Shown piece by piece: positions 7,154 through 14,826 of a stretch of DNA of 22,600 nucleotides. The notes beneath the pieces were generated by a model. The model was not told the origin of the DNA, ran no database searches, and worked only from the letters and a program-made list of their open reading frames with translations. This stretch comes from JACOVP01 sp035289145 (GTDB lineage: Archaea > Nanobdellota > Nanobdellia > SCGC-AAA011-G17 > UBA489): positions 1-22,600 of the forward strand of contig DATDXZ010000035.1 in NCBI GenBank assembly GCA_035289145.1. Reading direction: 5' to 3'. Both the position numbers and the translations under genes were made by a program. How positions within the stretch are numbered: the first letter of the stretch is position 1; each line of letters begins with the position of its first letter.

Positions 7154-7873
7154 ATGAGAAAAATTTCGATAGTTCTACCTGCATATAATGAAGAAAAAAA
7201 TATAATGCGGGTAATTAAACAATGTAAAAAAATATTGGAGGAGACGAAAAAAGAAGGAGAAATAATTGTAGTAAACGATGGAAGTAAAGACAATACAAAA
7301 GAAATTCTTAATGAATTAAAAAAAGAAATGACAGAGTTAAAAGTTATCAACCATAATGCGAATGAGGGATATGGAAAAGCCGTAGCAGATGGAATAAAAG
7401 TAGCCAAGGGGGAGTATATTGTTACTCTTGATTCTGATAATCAATTCAACATTGAAGAGTTAAATAGGTTATTACAAAAAATAATGTCAGGGTATGATAT
7501 TGTCGCGGGATATAGAGAAAAAAAGAAAGATAGTATTCTGAGAGTTTTTGCGAATAAAGTGTTAAATAATCTTGTGTGGTTGTTTTTTTTAGAAAAATTC
7601 AAAGATATTAACTGTTCTTTTAGATTATATAATCGAAAAGTTTTTGATAATATAAACATGGAAGCGAGAAGTTTTGTTTTACCAACAGAAATATTACTAA
7701 AAGCAAAAACAAAAGGTTTCAGAATTGCAGAAGTAGAAGTCAGTCATAAAAGCAGAGAAAGAGGAAGATCTTCTATAAAATTAGCAAGAGATGCTGTGCA
7801 GACTCTGTTGTTCTTAATATATTTAAAGAAAAAAATAAAACTTTATAAGAAAAAAATAATTATAGACCTATGA
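7154..7873 (+). CDS. Polyprenyl-phosphate sugar synthase-like GT2 glycosyltransferase
   Basis: A 239-residue GT2 protein of the DPM1/DPG-synthase group. It shows SIVLPAYNEEKNI at the N-terminus, VVNDGSKDNT (39-48), GYGKAVADGI (72-81), TLDSDNQFN with the DSD metal site (93-95), CSFRLYNRKVFD, and a SHKSRERGRSSIK segment equivalent to the conserved basic block of DPM1. It probably loads a sugar on polyprenyl phosphate for the GT-C-like protein two genes downstream. The MDADISHHPE block of the other synthase at 4061 is absent, so the sugar is likely different (glucose or another hexose; inference). The gene is very AT-rich, with AAA and AGA dominating, unlike the gene before it. The following gene overlaps by ATGA. 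No clear TATA box stands at the standard distance. A TTATAAAT at about 7109-7116 would leave a leader of roughly 15 bases. Confidence 0.8.
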   Translation: MRKISIVLPAYNEEKNIMRVIKQCKKILEETKKEGEIIVVNDGSKDNTKEILNELKKEMTELKVINHNANEGYGKAVADGIKVAKGEYIVTLDSDNQFNIEELNRLLQKIMSGYDIVAGYREKKKDSILRVFANKVLNNLVWLFFLEKFKDINCSFRLYNRKVFDNINMEARSFVLPTEILLKAKTKGFRIAEVEVSHKSRERGRSSIKLARDAVQTLLFLIYLKKKIKLYKKKIIIDL

Positions 7874-8838
7874 AAGAGAAATATGCTTTAGTCACGGGAG
7901 GAGCTGGATTTATTGGTTCTAATTTAACAAGAGCATTACTTATTAAGGGAATAAACGTAGTTGTCTATGATAATTTTTCTACAGGATCAAGAAAAAATCT
8001 TCCAGAAGATCAAGGAGGGAAATTAACAATAATAGAAGGAAATATTCTTGATCTCAAGAAATTAACAAGAATTATGGAGGGTATAGAAGTTGTTTTCCAT
8101 AACGCTGCAAGAGTAACGATAAGAGATTCACTAGATAATTTTTTGGAAGATGCGGAAACAAATTTAATGGGTACAATTAATGTGATTAAAGCGAGTGTAG
8201 ATAAAAAAGTTAAAAAATTTATATTCGCTTCTTCTATGGCGGTATATGGGGACAAAGAAAGTCCAGCTAAGGAAGAGGATGTTCTCAAACCAATTGTTCC
8301 ATACGGGTTAAGTAAGCGTGCTGCGGAAGAATATTGTTTATACGCTAATGAAAGATACGGGCTAAACGCAGTTATTCTACGATATTTTAACACCTACGGA
8401 CAAAATCAAGCAATATCATCTAATGTGGGGGTAATAAATAGTTTCATCGATCAACTTCTCAGAGGAGAATCTTTAACAATTTTTGGAGATGGTGATCAAG
8501 TAAGAGATTTCGTGCATGTGGATGATGTAGTGCGAGCTAATCTTTTAGTTCTAGAAAAAGAAATGGAAGCAGAAGTATTTAATATAGGAACTGGTAGAGG
8601 AATATCAATCAATGAGCTCGCGAGACATCTTCGAGAAAAAATAAAAACTGATGTAAAAATAGAGCATGGTGGAAGCGTGGTAAGTGAAGCAAGATATTCG
8701 GTGGCGGATATCACTAAAGCTCAGAGAGGATTAGGTTATAGACCAAGAATAAAATTGGAAGAGGGAATTGAAAGAACTATAAAATGGATAAGAGAAAATA
8801 CTCGAAGAGTGGATCAGTTATGGAATCAAAAGTTATAA
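7870..8838 (+). CDS. UDP-glucose 4-epimerase-like SDR
   Basis: A 322-residue extended SDR with a textbook GalE/RmlB-family signature. It has TGGAGFIGSNL at the N-terminus (from residue 9), VVYDNFSTGS, the active-site ASSMAVYG (120-127), YGLSKRAAEEY (Y145, K149), LRYFNTYGQNQ (170-180), then FGDGDQVRDFVHVDDVV and FNIGTGRGISI. It probably interconverts a UDP-hexose and its C4 epimer, or makes a similar change. Archaeal members of this clade are often annotated as GalE, but their substrate is not fixed by motifs. The gene overlaps the GT2 synthase upstream by ATGA and the membrane protein downstream, so all three are translationally linked. It may provide the sugar loaded by the synthase (inference). 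It shares the very AT-rich composition of the block. Confidence 0.88.
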   Translation: MKEKYALVTGGAGFIGSNLTRALLIKGINVVVYDNFSTGSRKNLPEDQGGKLTIIEGNILDLKKLTRIMEGIEVVFHNAARVTIRDSLDNFLEDAETNLMGTINVIKASVDKKVKKFIFASSMAVYGDKESPAKEEDVLKPIVPYGLSKRAAEEYCLYANERYGLNAVILRYFNTYGQNQAISSNVGVINSFIDQLLRGESLTIFGDGDQVRDFVHVDDVVRANLLVLEKEMEAEVFNIGTGRGISINELARHLREKIKTDVKIEHGGSVVSEARYSVADITKAQRGLGYRPRIKLEEGIERTIKWIRENTRRVDQLWNQKL

Positions 8839-10742
8839 AAGAAAGTGAAAAAGAAGATAAAAATGTCGAGTTTATGTTTTCGCATAAAAAAACATTGTTC
8901 ATAATCATCACTTTAATTATTTTCTTTATGTTGATTATACAATTTTCAGTATATCACATTCCGATAATTATTGATTTGCATCTGCCTTGTATTGATTATT
9001 TAGAGCAAGGTGTGCTCTATGAGGGGCAACCACAATGTATGCATGGACCAATATTCTATGTGATAATAGCTCCTTTTAGATTATTATTTGGAGAAAATTA
9101 TTTTCTGATTTTAGCTATGTTCAACGCGATAATATATGCGATAACTTTTTTTATTTTAATAAAAATAATTGAAAAAGAAAAAATAAAAAGTTCAGTGAGA
9201 ATAGTAAGTTTCTTTTTTATTTTTCTTATAGTGCTTCCTTTTGTAGATAATCTTGGAGAGTTGTATTCAATGCCTTTGCTCTTGATGGCATATTATTATA
9301 TATTTTATAGTAGTTGGAGATATAAAGATATAGTAGTTGGGATAATATTTGCGTTATTGATACATATAAAGATGAACAATCTAGTCTTTATTGTATTGCT
9401 TAGTTTCTTCTACTTGCTGAAAGAGATAAAAACAAAGGAAATAAAAGAAGTAATAAAAAAAGCAAGTAGTGTAATAATGGCGATTATAGTTATTACAGGA
9501 TTAATGATAATATTATTTCCAAATGTGTTAAAGTTCACGTTAATATCAAATATAGAAGGAGAAAAAGAGTCCATAGGAACAACTATAGAGTATGTGAAGT
9601 TGTTTTTGATGAGCCCGTATAAAGGAAATGGAGACATCAATAAATATATAGTTAATGTTGGGACTCTATTCAAAAAAACTGCGTTTATCGATCCACAAAT
9701 CATATTTTTCTATATTTTTATCCCTTTAACAGCCATGATGTGGTGGAGAAGAAAAAAAGATCCTGCAACTGCTATATTATTTTTTGGATTTTGGAGTATA
9801 TTTTTATTAAGCTTTAGAAATTTCGATCAATTTACCTTTCGATATATGTTTCCAATTTTGCCTTTCTTAGTGATTGGGATCTTAAAAGAATTATATGAAG
9901 AGAGAAAATGGAAATGGATATTGAATATAAGTATATTGATCATGATATTTGCTTTGACGCAGTTTACAAATGCCTATGGTTGGTATGGGTGGGGTCAAGA
10001 AATTCAAGATCAAGAATTCTTAGAATTGAGAGAACTAGTGGAAAAATCTTATGGTTTTTTACCTGCGAATATGTCTATTCTAACAGATAATAAAAGAATA
10101 TTGGAGATAAATGGTTACGAAGTAAATGAATCATTCATAACTGAATTTCCAAGAAAACGCTCCTTAGAAGAGTTGTCAATCCACCCTTATACATATAATC
10201 TTGATAAGATAGGCGTTCTCAGTGAAAGATGGAAAGTAAGAGATAATTTAGGAGTAGAGCATATTAATGAAGTAGCGGAGCAGATTATAAAAAAGAAATA
10301 TGATATTATTATTTATATTCCTAAAAGCCATATAGAGACATTACTGGCATTAATAATAAAAAAATTAGAGAAAGAAAGATCTTCTAAGGTTGATCTTAAA
10401 GGAGTAGGGTACGAATGCAACGTCGAAAATATTCCAACATTAGAACTCCAATGTTTTGGATGTAAATACCTTAGAAACATTATATTTAAAGATGAAGCTA
10501 TTTGTAAAGAGTTTGTAGCTAAAGGATTAAAGTATTATAAAAAAGTATTCAATGAAATTTGTGAAAAAGATGAATTTATTGCAAATGAGCTACTCATGAC
10601 TGAAGAAGGAGTATCATGTAATTCAGGAAAAGATGTTTTAATTAGAAAAACAGGAAAGGGGATTTTTAATTCATGGAATGATGTCCTAATATTAGCGGGT
10701 ATTCTTATAATGGGAAGTTGGATACTATATAAAAGAGGATAA
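8820..10742 (+). CDS. Large GT-C-like membrane glycosyltransferase with Cys-containing outer domain
   Basis: A multi-spanning membrane protein of about 640 residues. The first hydrophobic segment is followed by an outer loop DLHLPCIDYLEQG and then CMHGPIFY. The acidic residues plus a GP-aromatic pattern resemble the first loop of GT-C enzymes. Some eight to ten hydrophobic stretches follow, then a soluble C-terminal part of about 230 residues with seven or eight cysteines clustered around QCFGCKYLRN. A last membrane segment near the end (DVLILAGILIMGSWILYKR) would bring the C-terminus back across the membrane. I prefer the ATG at 8820. A longer frame from 8784 overlaps the previous gene by 55 bases and adds 12 polar residues. 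I recognise no named family. GT-C membership is inferred from topology and neighbours: a lipid-sugar synthase and an epimerase in the same operon. Confidence 0.65.
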   Translation: MESKVIKESEKEDKNVEFMFSHKKTLFIIITLIIFFMLIIQFSVYHIPIIIDLHLPCIDYLEQGVLYEGQPQCMHGPIFYVIIAPFRLLFGENYFLILAMFNAIIYAITFFILIKIIEKEKIKSSVRIVSFFFIFLIVLPFVDNLGELYSMPLLLMAYYYIFYSSWRYKDIVVGIIFALLIHIKMNNLVFIVLLSFFYLLKEIKTKEIKEVIKKASSVIMAIIVITGLMIILFPNVLKFTLISNIEGEKESIGTTIEYVKLFLMSPYKGNGDINKYIVNVGTLFKKTAFIDPQIIFFYIFIPLTAMMWWRRKKDPATAILFFGFWSIFLLSFRNFDQFTFRYMFPILPFLVIGILKELYEERKWKWILNISILIMIFALTQFTNAYGWYGWGQEIQDQEFLELRELVEKSYGFLPANMSILTDNKRILEINGYEVNESFITEFPRKRSLEELSIHPYTYNLDKIGVLSERWKVRDNLGVEHINEVAEQIIKKKYDIIIYIPKSHIETLLALIIKKLEKERSSKVDLKGVGYECNVENIPTLELQCFGCKYLRNIIFKDEAICKEFVAKGLKYYKKVFNEICEKDEFIANELLMTEEGVSCNSGKDVLIRKTGKGIFNSWNDVLILAGILIMGSWILYKRG

Positions 10743-10750
10743 TTGCCAAA

Positions 10751-10765
10751 AGGTTTTTATAACCT
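10751..10765 (+). promoter_or_regulatory. TATA box within a short inverted repeat, promoter of the 10785 operon
   Basis: TTTTTATAA (10754-10762) lies 23-31 bases upstream of the ATG at 10785. It is framed by the inverted repeat AGGTT/AACCT with five bases between the arms (10751-10765). A repressor could use such a site, but five-base arms can arise by chance. Confidence 0.55.
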
Positions 10766-10784
10766 AATACACAAAAATTGTTCC

Positions 10785-11801
10785 ATGTATTTAGTCACTG
10801 GAGGAGCGGGATTTGCGGGATTATACCTAGCGGAAAAGCTCGCAGAACTAGGTCATAAAGTGCGTATTTTAGACATGCGTCCACCCAATAGAAAGCTTCA
10901 TAAGAACATCCAATTTTTTCAGGGAAGTGTTACTGATGCGCAGAGAATGATGGAAGCATGCAAGGGCGTGACAGTCGCTTTTAATTTAGCATCACTCTTG
11001 CCGTGTTCACGAGCAAAAAGACAATTCTGGGATGTCAATGTCGGCGGTACAATAAATATCTTGGAAGCAGCGCTCAAACATAAAGTAAAAAAAATAGTCC
11101 ATGTCTCAAGCAGCATTGTCTATGGTATTCCACCGAGTGTGTATGTGACTGAAAAAGATGCGGCAATTCCCATTGGAGATTATGGAAAGAGTAAGTTGGC
11201 TGCAGAAAAAGAATGTATGAAATATATGCAGAAAGGATTGAAAATTACAATACTTCGTCCGCGCATGATCATCGGTGCAGGACGTGTTGGTCTCTTAACC
11301 ATTTTATTTGACTGGATCAAGCACAATAAAAATGTCTATACAATAGGAAAAGGCAACAATCGATTCCAGATGTTGGGAGTGTATGACTTTGTCGACGCTT
11401 GTATCAAGGCCATCAGCAAAGGTCATAATCAAGTCTTTAATATTGGCGCAGGTAATGTGCCGACAGTCAGGGAAATGCTACAGACATTAGTGCGACATGC
11501 AGGAAAACGATCAAAAGTCATCGGTACAAACGCATTCTTGGTCAGAAACACCTTGCGTCTCTTCGATGTGTTCAAATTGACGCCGCTCAACATCGAGCAC
11601 TACATGATTGCAGATCACGATTATGTCTTAGACATATCAAAGGCAAGGAAGCTCTTGGAATGGAAGCCGAAAACAACCAATCAGCAGATGATGCAGCAGG
11701 CATATGATTGGTATGTGACGCATGAGGAGGAGCTCAGAAAAGATCTCAAGTCAGATTTGCCAGCGCAAGGATTACTAAAGCTCTTAAGGGCAGTGTCATA
11801 A
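10785..11801 (+). CDS. NAD-dependent epimerase/dehydratase (extended SDR)
   Basis: An extended SDR of 338 residues. It starts MYLVTGGAGFAG (Rossmann loop 5-12), with VHVSSSIVYG (106-114) and the catalytic YGKSKLAAEKE (Y133, K137). RPRMIIGAGR, a YDFVDACI lid segment and FNIGAGNVPTVREM follow. The start at 10785 is preferred because of the TATA box 23-31 bases upstream. A TTG at 10743 would add 14 residues, placing the start upstream of that box. The gene is the first of a compact + strand operon (SDR, membrane protein, PAP2, zinc ribbon) with gaps of a few bases. Its CGT/CGC arginine use contrasts with the AGA-rich block that ends at 10742. It probably modifies a nucleotide sugar or a lipid-linked sugar. 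An alternative is DprE2-like reduction of a polyprenyl-phosphate keto-pentose, suggested only by the neighbouring PAP2 and UbiA genes. Confidence 0.83.
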   Translation: MYLVTGGAGFAGLYLAEKLAELGHKVRILDMRPPNRKLHKNIQFFQGSVTDAQRMMEACKGVTVAFNLASLLPCSRAKRQFWDVNVGGTINILEAALKHKVKKIVHVSSSIVYGIPPSVYVTEKDAAIPIGDYGKSKLAAEKECMKYMQKGLKITILRPRMIIGAGRVGLLTILFDWIKHNKNVYTIGKGNNRFQMLGVYDFVDACIKAISKGHNQVFNIGAGNVPTVREMLQTLVRHAGKRSKVIGTNAFLVRNTLRLFDVFKLTPLNIEHYMIADHDYVLDISKARKLLEWKPKTTNQQMMQQAYDWYVTHEEELRKDLKSDLPAQGLLKLLRAVS

Positions 11802-11802
11802 G

Positions 11803-13290
11803 ATGAAAAGGATCAAAGAACAGATCCAGGACAAGTTGTTGCTCTTCCCGATTCTCGTATTGGCAGTCCATTTCTTGATGCGTATCATGGATTTCGCTAA
11901 AATCATGTTCTCCTATCCGTTATATTCTGAGGCAGTCACGCAATTAGCGCAATTATTTTTCTTGGATGTCTGTGGTTTCCACAGTTACTGTCCGTATTGG
12001 TACAATGGTTTTACAACATTTCTCGTAACGCCGCCGATGTGGTACTTCTTCGCTTATCCATTCTACGCTATAAGCAACAGTGTCTTGATTGGTGCATATG
12101 CAAGTTTGATCGCGTCATATGTGGTTGCTTTTTTAGGCATCTATTGGCTAGGCAATCTTATTGGATTGACTCCTATTAAGAGAGTGCTCTTCTTTGTGCT
12201 AGTATTTGCAAATAACATCCTGATCAAGAACATGTCTTTCGGTCGTTTCCATGAAATCTTCGCGTGGGCGATGTTCATCATTGCATTTTTGTTGTTAGTC
12301 CGTTACAAAGATAAAAAAATAGATGAGAAAGCAATCCTCATTGCAGTCTTTGCAGCATTGACCATCACCAGTCACCAAAGTATTGGGATGCTCTTGATGA
12401 CATTCTTTGTCGGTTTCCTCTTAGTCAAGCGAGGACGAGAATTAGCAAAAGCAGTAGGACTATTAGTATTGACCTTGGGAGCAAGCGCATTCTGGTTGAT
12501 CTTTGCATTTATGGAAGCAAGAAAAAATGTGCTGGGTGGTAACAGTTTTGTAGGGACAGAAGCATGGTGGTCATTTCCTGTCGGAACCTTCCACTTCACG
12601 AGCATTGGATTAATCGTGATTCCAGTCGTGGTCTTCCTTGCGTTCTACAGTTATTACAGGATAACACACAAGTCCATCAAGGAAATCTTGTTCTTCTTGC
12701 CAGCGTTAGGTGTCATGGCTTTCCTCTGGTTAGGGTTGATGCCGTTTGTCCCAGTCATGAATGTCATCTTTACCAACATGTACTTGCAGTTCGCATATAT
12801 TTTGTTAGCTTTCTTTATTGTCAAGACATATCCTTATGAGCATGAATACCGTTTCGGCTATCTGCTCGGTCTTTCACTCATAGCTATAGCAATGCTTGCG
12901 GTAAATTTCTTAGGCACACCTTGGTTCCAGGAGCCTACAAGTCTGGAAAATGATTTAGTCAAGATGGGAAGCACCGTTCATGGTAAATATGCATTTTTAG
13001 GTTCATTCCCAACAACCTCTTTGCCTCCGGCATATTATGGATATTTTGCAATCTACAACAACTTAACCACTCCAGGAGGATGGGCTCCGCATATGCGTAA
13101 TAAAGAATATCTTGAGAAATGGGTCTTCTTCAAGAAAAATGAGTTCACCTGTGAGGAATTGCAGGAGCATATCAACTATTTCAAGATCAGGTATCTCTTT
13201 GCGTATGATCAGCGTTGTAAAGCATTAGATAAATGTGATTATGTCTCGGAGAAGGAAGACAACAAAGCATGTCTCTACAAAGTAGCATGA
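11803..13290 (+). CDS. Multi-spanning membrane protein, probably GT-C-type glycosyltransferase
   Basis: A 495-residue protein with about ten hydrophobic segments and a C-terminal outer domain of about 120 residues. An early outer loop contains CPYWYNG, then TPPMWYFFAYPFY. This resembles the loop of archaeal and bacterial membrane proteins annotated as PTPS-related or YfhO-like GT-C relatives. The C-terminal domain has four cysteines (TCEEL, QRCKALDKC and KACLY) that could form disulfides outside the cell. It begins one base after the SDR stop, so the two are co-transcribed. The WWDYG motif of the oligosaccharyltransferase AglB is absent; WWSFPVG is present instead. Likely role: transfer of a lipid-linked sugar on the outer surface. 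That role is inference. Confidence 0.6.
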   Translation: MKRIKEQIQDKLLLFPILVLAVHFLMRIMDFAKIMFSYPLYSEAVTQLAQLFFLDVCGFHSYCPYWYNGFTTFLVTPPMWYFFAYPFYAISNSVLIGAYASLIASYVVAFLGIYWLGNLIGLTPIKRVLFFVLVFANNILIKNMSFGRFHEIFAWAMFIIAFLLLVRYKDKKIDEKAILIAVFAALTITSHQSIGMLLMTFFVGFLLVKRGRELAKAVGLLVLTLGASAFWLIFAFMEARKNVLGGNSFVGTEAWWSFPVGTFHFTSIGLIVIPVVVFLAFYSYYRITHKSIKEILFFLPALGVMAFLWLGLMPFVPVMNVIFTNMYLQFAYILLAFFIVKTYPYEHEYRFGYLLGLSLIAIAMLAVNFLGTPWFQEPTSLENDLVKMGSTVHGKYAFLGSFPTTSLPPAYYGYFAIYNNLTTPGGWAPHMRNKEYLEKWVFFKKNEFTCEELQEHINYFKIRYLFAYDQRCKALDKCDYVSEKEDNKACLYKVA

Positions 13291-13754
13291 TCCTCTGGCG
13301 TCAGCTTTTCTGGAAAATAATTACTGTAATAGGAAGTTTCTATGTGGTGGTTCCCGTAGCAATAGGTTTTCTGCTTGCAAATACGTTGCTAGGAGTGAAA
13401 TTATTGTTAGGAATAGCCGTAATCTCTGCAATCACTATCGCGATTCGTCTCGTCTACTTCAAGGAACGTCCAAAAAAGCGTCCCACAACAAATTTGTTAA
13501 GAAAAATTGATGCTTCCTCGTTCCCGAGTATCCATGCAGCGCGTGGTTTCTTCTTTGCAATGACTATCACAAGAGCGTATCAAAATCCAACAGCAGGAAT
13601 AGTGTTGTTTGTGCTCGCAGTACTCATAGCATTCTCCAGGTATAGATTACATCATCATGACACTGTAGATATTCTAGGTGGAACAATATTGGGTATTGCT
13701 ATGAATTATCTCGTAGAGCTGGAATGGATTATGAACTTCATCGGAGTTAAATAA
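13287..13754 (+). CDS. PAP2-family membrane phosphatase
   Basis: A 155-residue integral membrane phosphatase, either recycling polyprenyl pyrophosphate or dephosphorylating a lipid-linked sugar phosphate. Numbered from the alternative ATG at 13269, the three PAP2 motifs are visible: a shortened first motif FKERPKKRP (64-72), SFPSIHAA (84-91) with the catalytic histidine, and SRYRLHHHDTVD (123-134), which fits the SR-x5-H-x3-D consensus exactly. Four to five hydrophobic segments flank them. I favour the ATG at 13287, which overlaps the previous stop as ATGA, as do two other junctions in this window. The upstream ATG at 13269 gives six more residues. The gene lies less than 250 bases from the convergent UbiA gene. 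In mycobacteria a PAP2 protein (Rv3807c) sits beside the UbiA-type DPPR synthase (Rv3806c), so a phosphatase acting on polyprenyl-phosphoribose-phosphate is an attractive alternative. Confidence 0.85.
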   Translation: MILWRQLFWKIITVIGSFYVVVPVAIGFLLANTLLGVKLLLGIAVISAITIAIRLVYFKERPKKRPTTNLLRKIDASSFPSIHAARGFFFAMTITRAYQNPTAGIVLFVLAVLIAFSRYRLHHHDTVDILGGTILGIAMNYLVELEWIMNFIGVK

Positions 13755-13764
13755 TAGATATAAG

Positions 13765-13968
13765 ATGAAAAATAACTATAAAAAGATATGCTCAAAGTGT
13801 GGAAGTATCAATATAAGTGTTTACACTAAATCAGGCTTATCATTTGGAGAAAAGCTACTAGAATTTTGCAAAGACTGTAATTATGGATATATCACTGGAG
13901 GTTTTTTTCCTGAAATGAATGCTTCTGCAATAAAAAAGTTTAGAGAGACATTAAAAAAAGAAAAATAA
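13765..13968 (+). CDS. Small zinc-ribbon protein
   Basis: A 67-residue soluble protein with two CxxC knuckles, ICSKCGS (near residue 9) and FCKDCNYG (near 35), separated by about 25 residues. This is the layout of a single zinc ribbon. A polar lysine-rich helix ends the protein. It starts ten bases after the PAP2 stop and is probably the last gene of the operon begun at 10785. Its composition is more AT-rich than that of its neighbours. Function is unknown; small zinc ribbons of this type may bind nucleic acid or protein. Confidence 0.65.
   Translation: MKNNYKKICSKCGSINISVYTKSGLSFGEKLLEFCKDCNYGYITGGFFPEMNASAIKKFRETLKKEK
13953..13965 (-). terminator. T-rich terminator for the radical SAM-UbiA operon
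   Basis: On the minus strand TTTTT-C-TTTTTTT lies about 9-21 bases past the UbiA stop, inside the convergent zinc-ribbon gene. It fits an archaeal U-tract terminator. Confidence 0.45.
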
Positions 13969-13973
13969 AGAAG

Positions 13974-14825
13974 TTATAAGTAGAGTGCCAGGACTATAAG
14001 AATAAACCATAGGAAGAGACTTACCAGAATTCTCCAATCACGTAAGAACAATTCAGGGTTGCGTGCTTGTGCGTTGCTCGTATACACAGCATTCAAGTAG
14101 TGTAAAAGGATATACACCGTCACAGGCATGCTCATCAATAAGAGTTCCCTGTCATTCAGCACAGAATACAAGGCAAATGCCAGCAATAAGAAGCTCATGC
14201 TCACGCCAAGAAGAACATCAAGTGTCTGAGACGTGTAAATTTGAAGAGTTTTTCTATGACTGGAGGCTTCCTGCTTGAGGGTAGTCAATTCAGCTCTTCG
14301 TTTGCCTGCTAAGACAAGTAAAGCCAAGAAAAACGTGCAGCTGATGATCCAGGGAGAGATAAAGTTGACTTCTAAAATAAAGATGCCTGCAATAGTTCTG
14401 ATGACAAAATTAAAGGCAACAACTAAGATGTCAACAAAAGCTTCATGTTTCAAGAACAAGCTATAAGCAAGGATGTAGACAAACATGAACAGAACAGTGT
14501 ACAGGAAAGGGAGATTGATGAAGGTTGCAAGATAAACTGCTAAGGTTAGGCACAAAAAGGAAACGAAGCTTGCTAATCCAACACTGACTTTGCCTGCTGC
14601 AATCGGGCGATGTTTCTTTTCAGGATGTAATTTGTCGCGATTACGATCAATAATATCATTAATAATGTAGTACGAAGAAGAAACAAAAGCTAGACTAAAG
14701 AATCCAATGACATATTTGAGAAGCAGTTCAGTATGAAATAAGTTCAGCGAGAACACTAACGGAATGAACAATATAATGTTCTTGTACCATTGCTGCACTC
14801 TGAGGAGTCTAAAGAGTGTGTTCAT
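13974..14825 (-). CDS. UbiA-family prenyltransferase, decaprenyl-phosphate phosphoribosyltransferase type
   Basis: A 283-residue membrane protein with eight to nine helices. The first aspartate motif is NDIIDRNRD (56-64), followed by HPEKKHRPIAAG (67-78). The second region YSLFLKHEAFVDIL (121-134), then VIRTIAGIF and the FFLALLVLAGKRRAEL block (165-180), match decaprenyl-phosphate 5-phosphoribosyltransferase (Rv3806c-like) more than quinone-type UbiA or digeranylgeranylglyceryl-phosphate synthase. Known members transfer 5-phosphoribose from PRPP to polyprenyl phosphate, the first step towards lipid-linked arabinofuranose. The ATG follows the stop of the radical SAM gene by one base, so the two are one operon. 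The nearby convergent PAP2 gene would supply the phosphatase step. No DprE1-like oxidase is in the window, so the end product could also be lipid-linked ribose. Confidence 0.85.
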   Translation of the reverse strand: MNTLFRLLRVQQWYKNIILFIPLVFSLNLFHTELLLKYVIGFFSLAFVSSSYYIINDIIDRNRDKLHPEKKHRPIAAGKVSVGLASFVSFLCLTLAVYLATFINLPFLYTVLFMFVYILAYSLFLKHEAFVDILVVAFNFVIRTIAGIFILEVNFISPWIISCTFFLALLVLAGKRRAELTTLKQEASSHRKTLQIYTSQTLDVLLGVSMSFLLLAFALYSVLNDRELLLMSMPVTVYILLHYLNAVYTSNAQARNPELFLRDWRILVSLFLWFILIVLALYL

Positions 14826-14826
14826 G

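Noticed and set aside
11803..13290. AglB/Stt3 oligosaccharyltransferase
   Set aside because: The WWDYG catalytic motif is missing and the protein is much shorter than AglB; WWSFPVG is only a superficial match.
13974..14825. Digeranylgeranylglyceryl-phosphate synthase or quinone UbiA
   Set aside because: The first aspartate motif is shared by all UbiA proteins, but the LKHEAFVDIL and GKRRAEL blocks point to the phosphoribosyltransferase branch.
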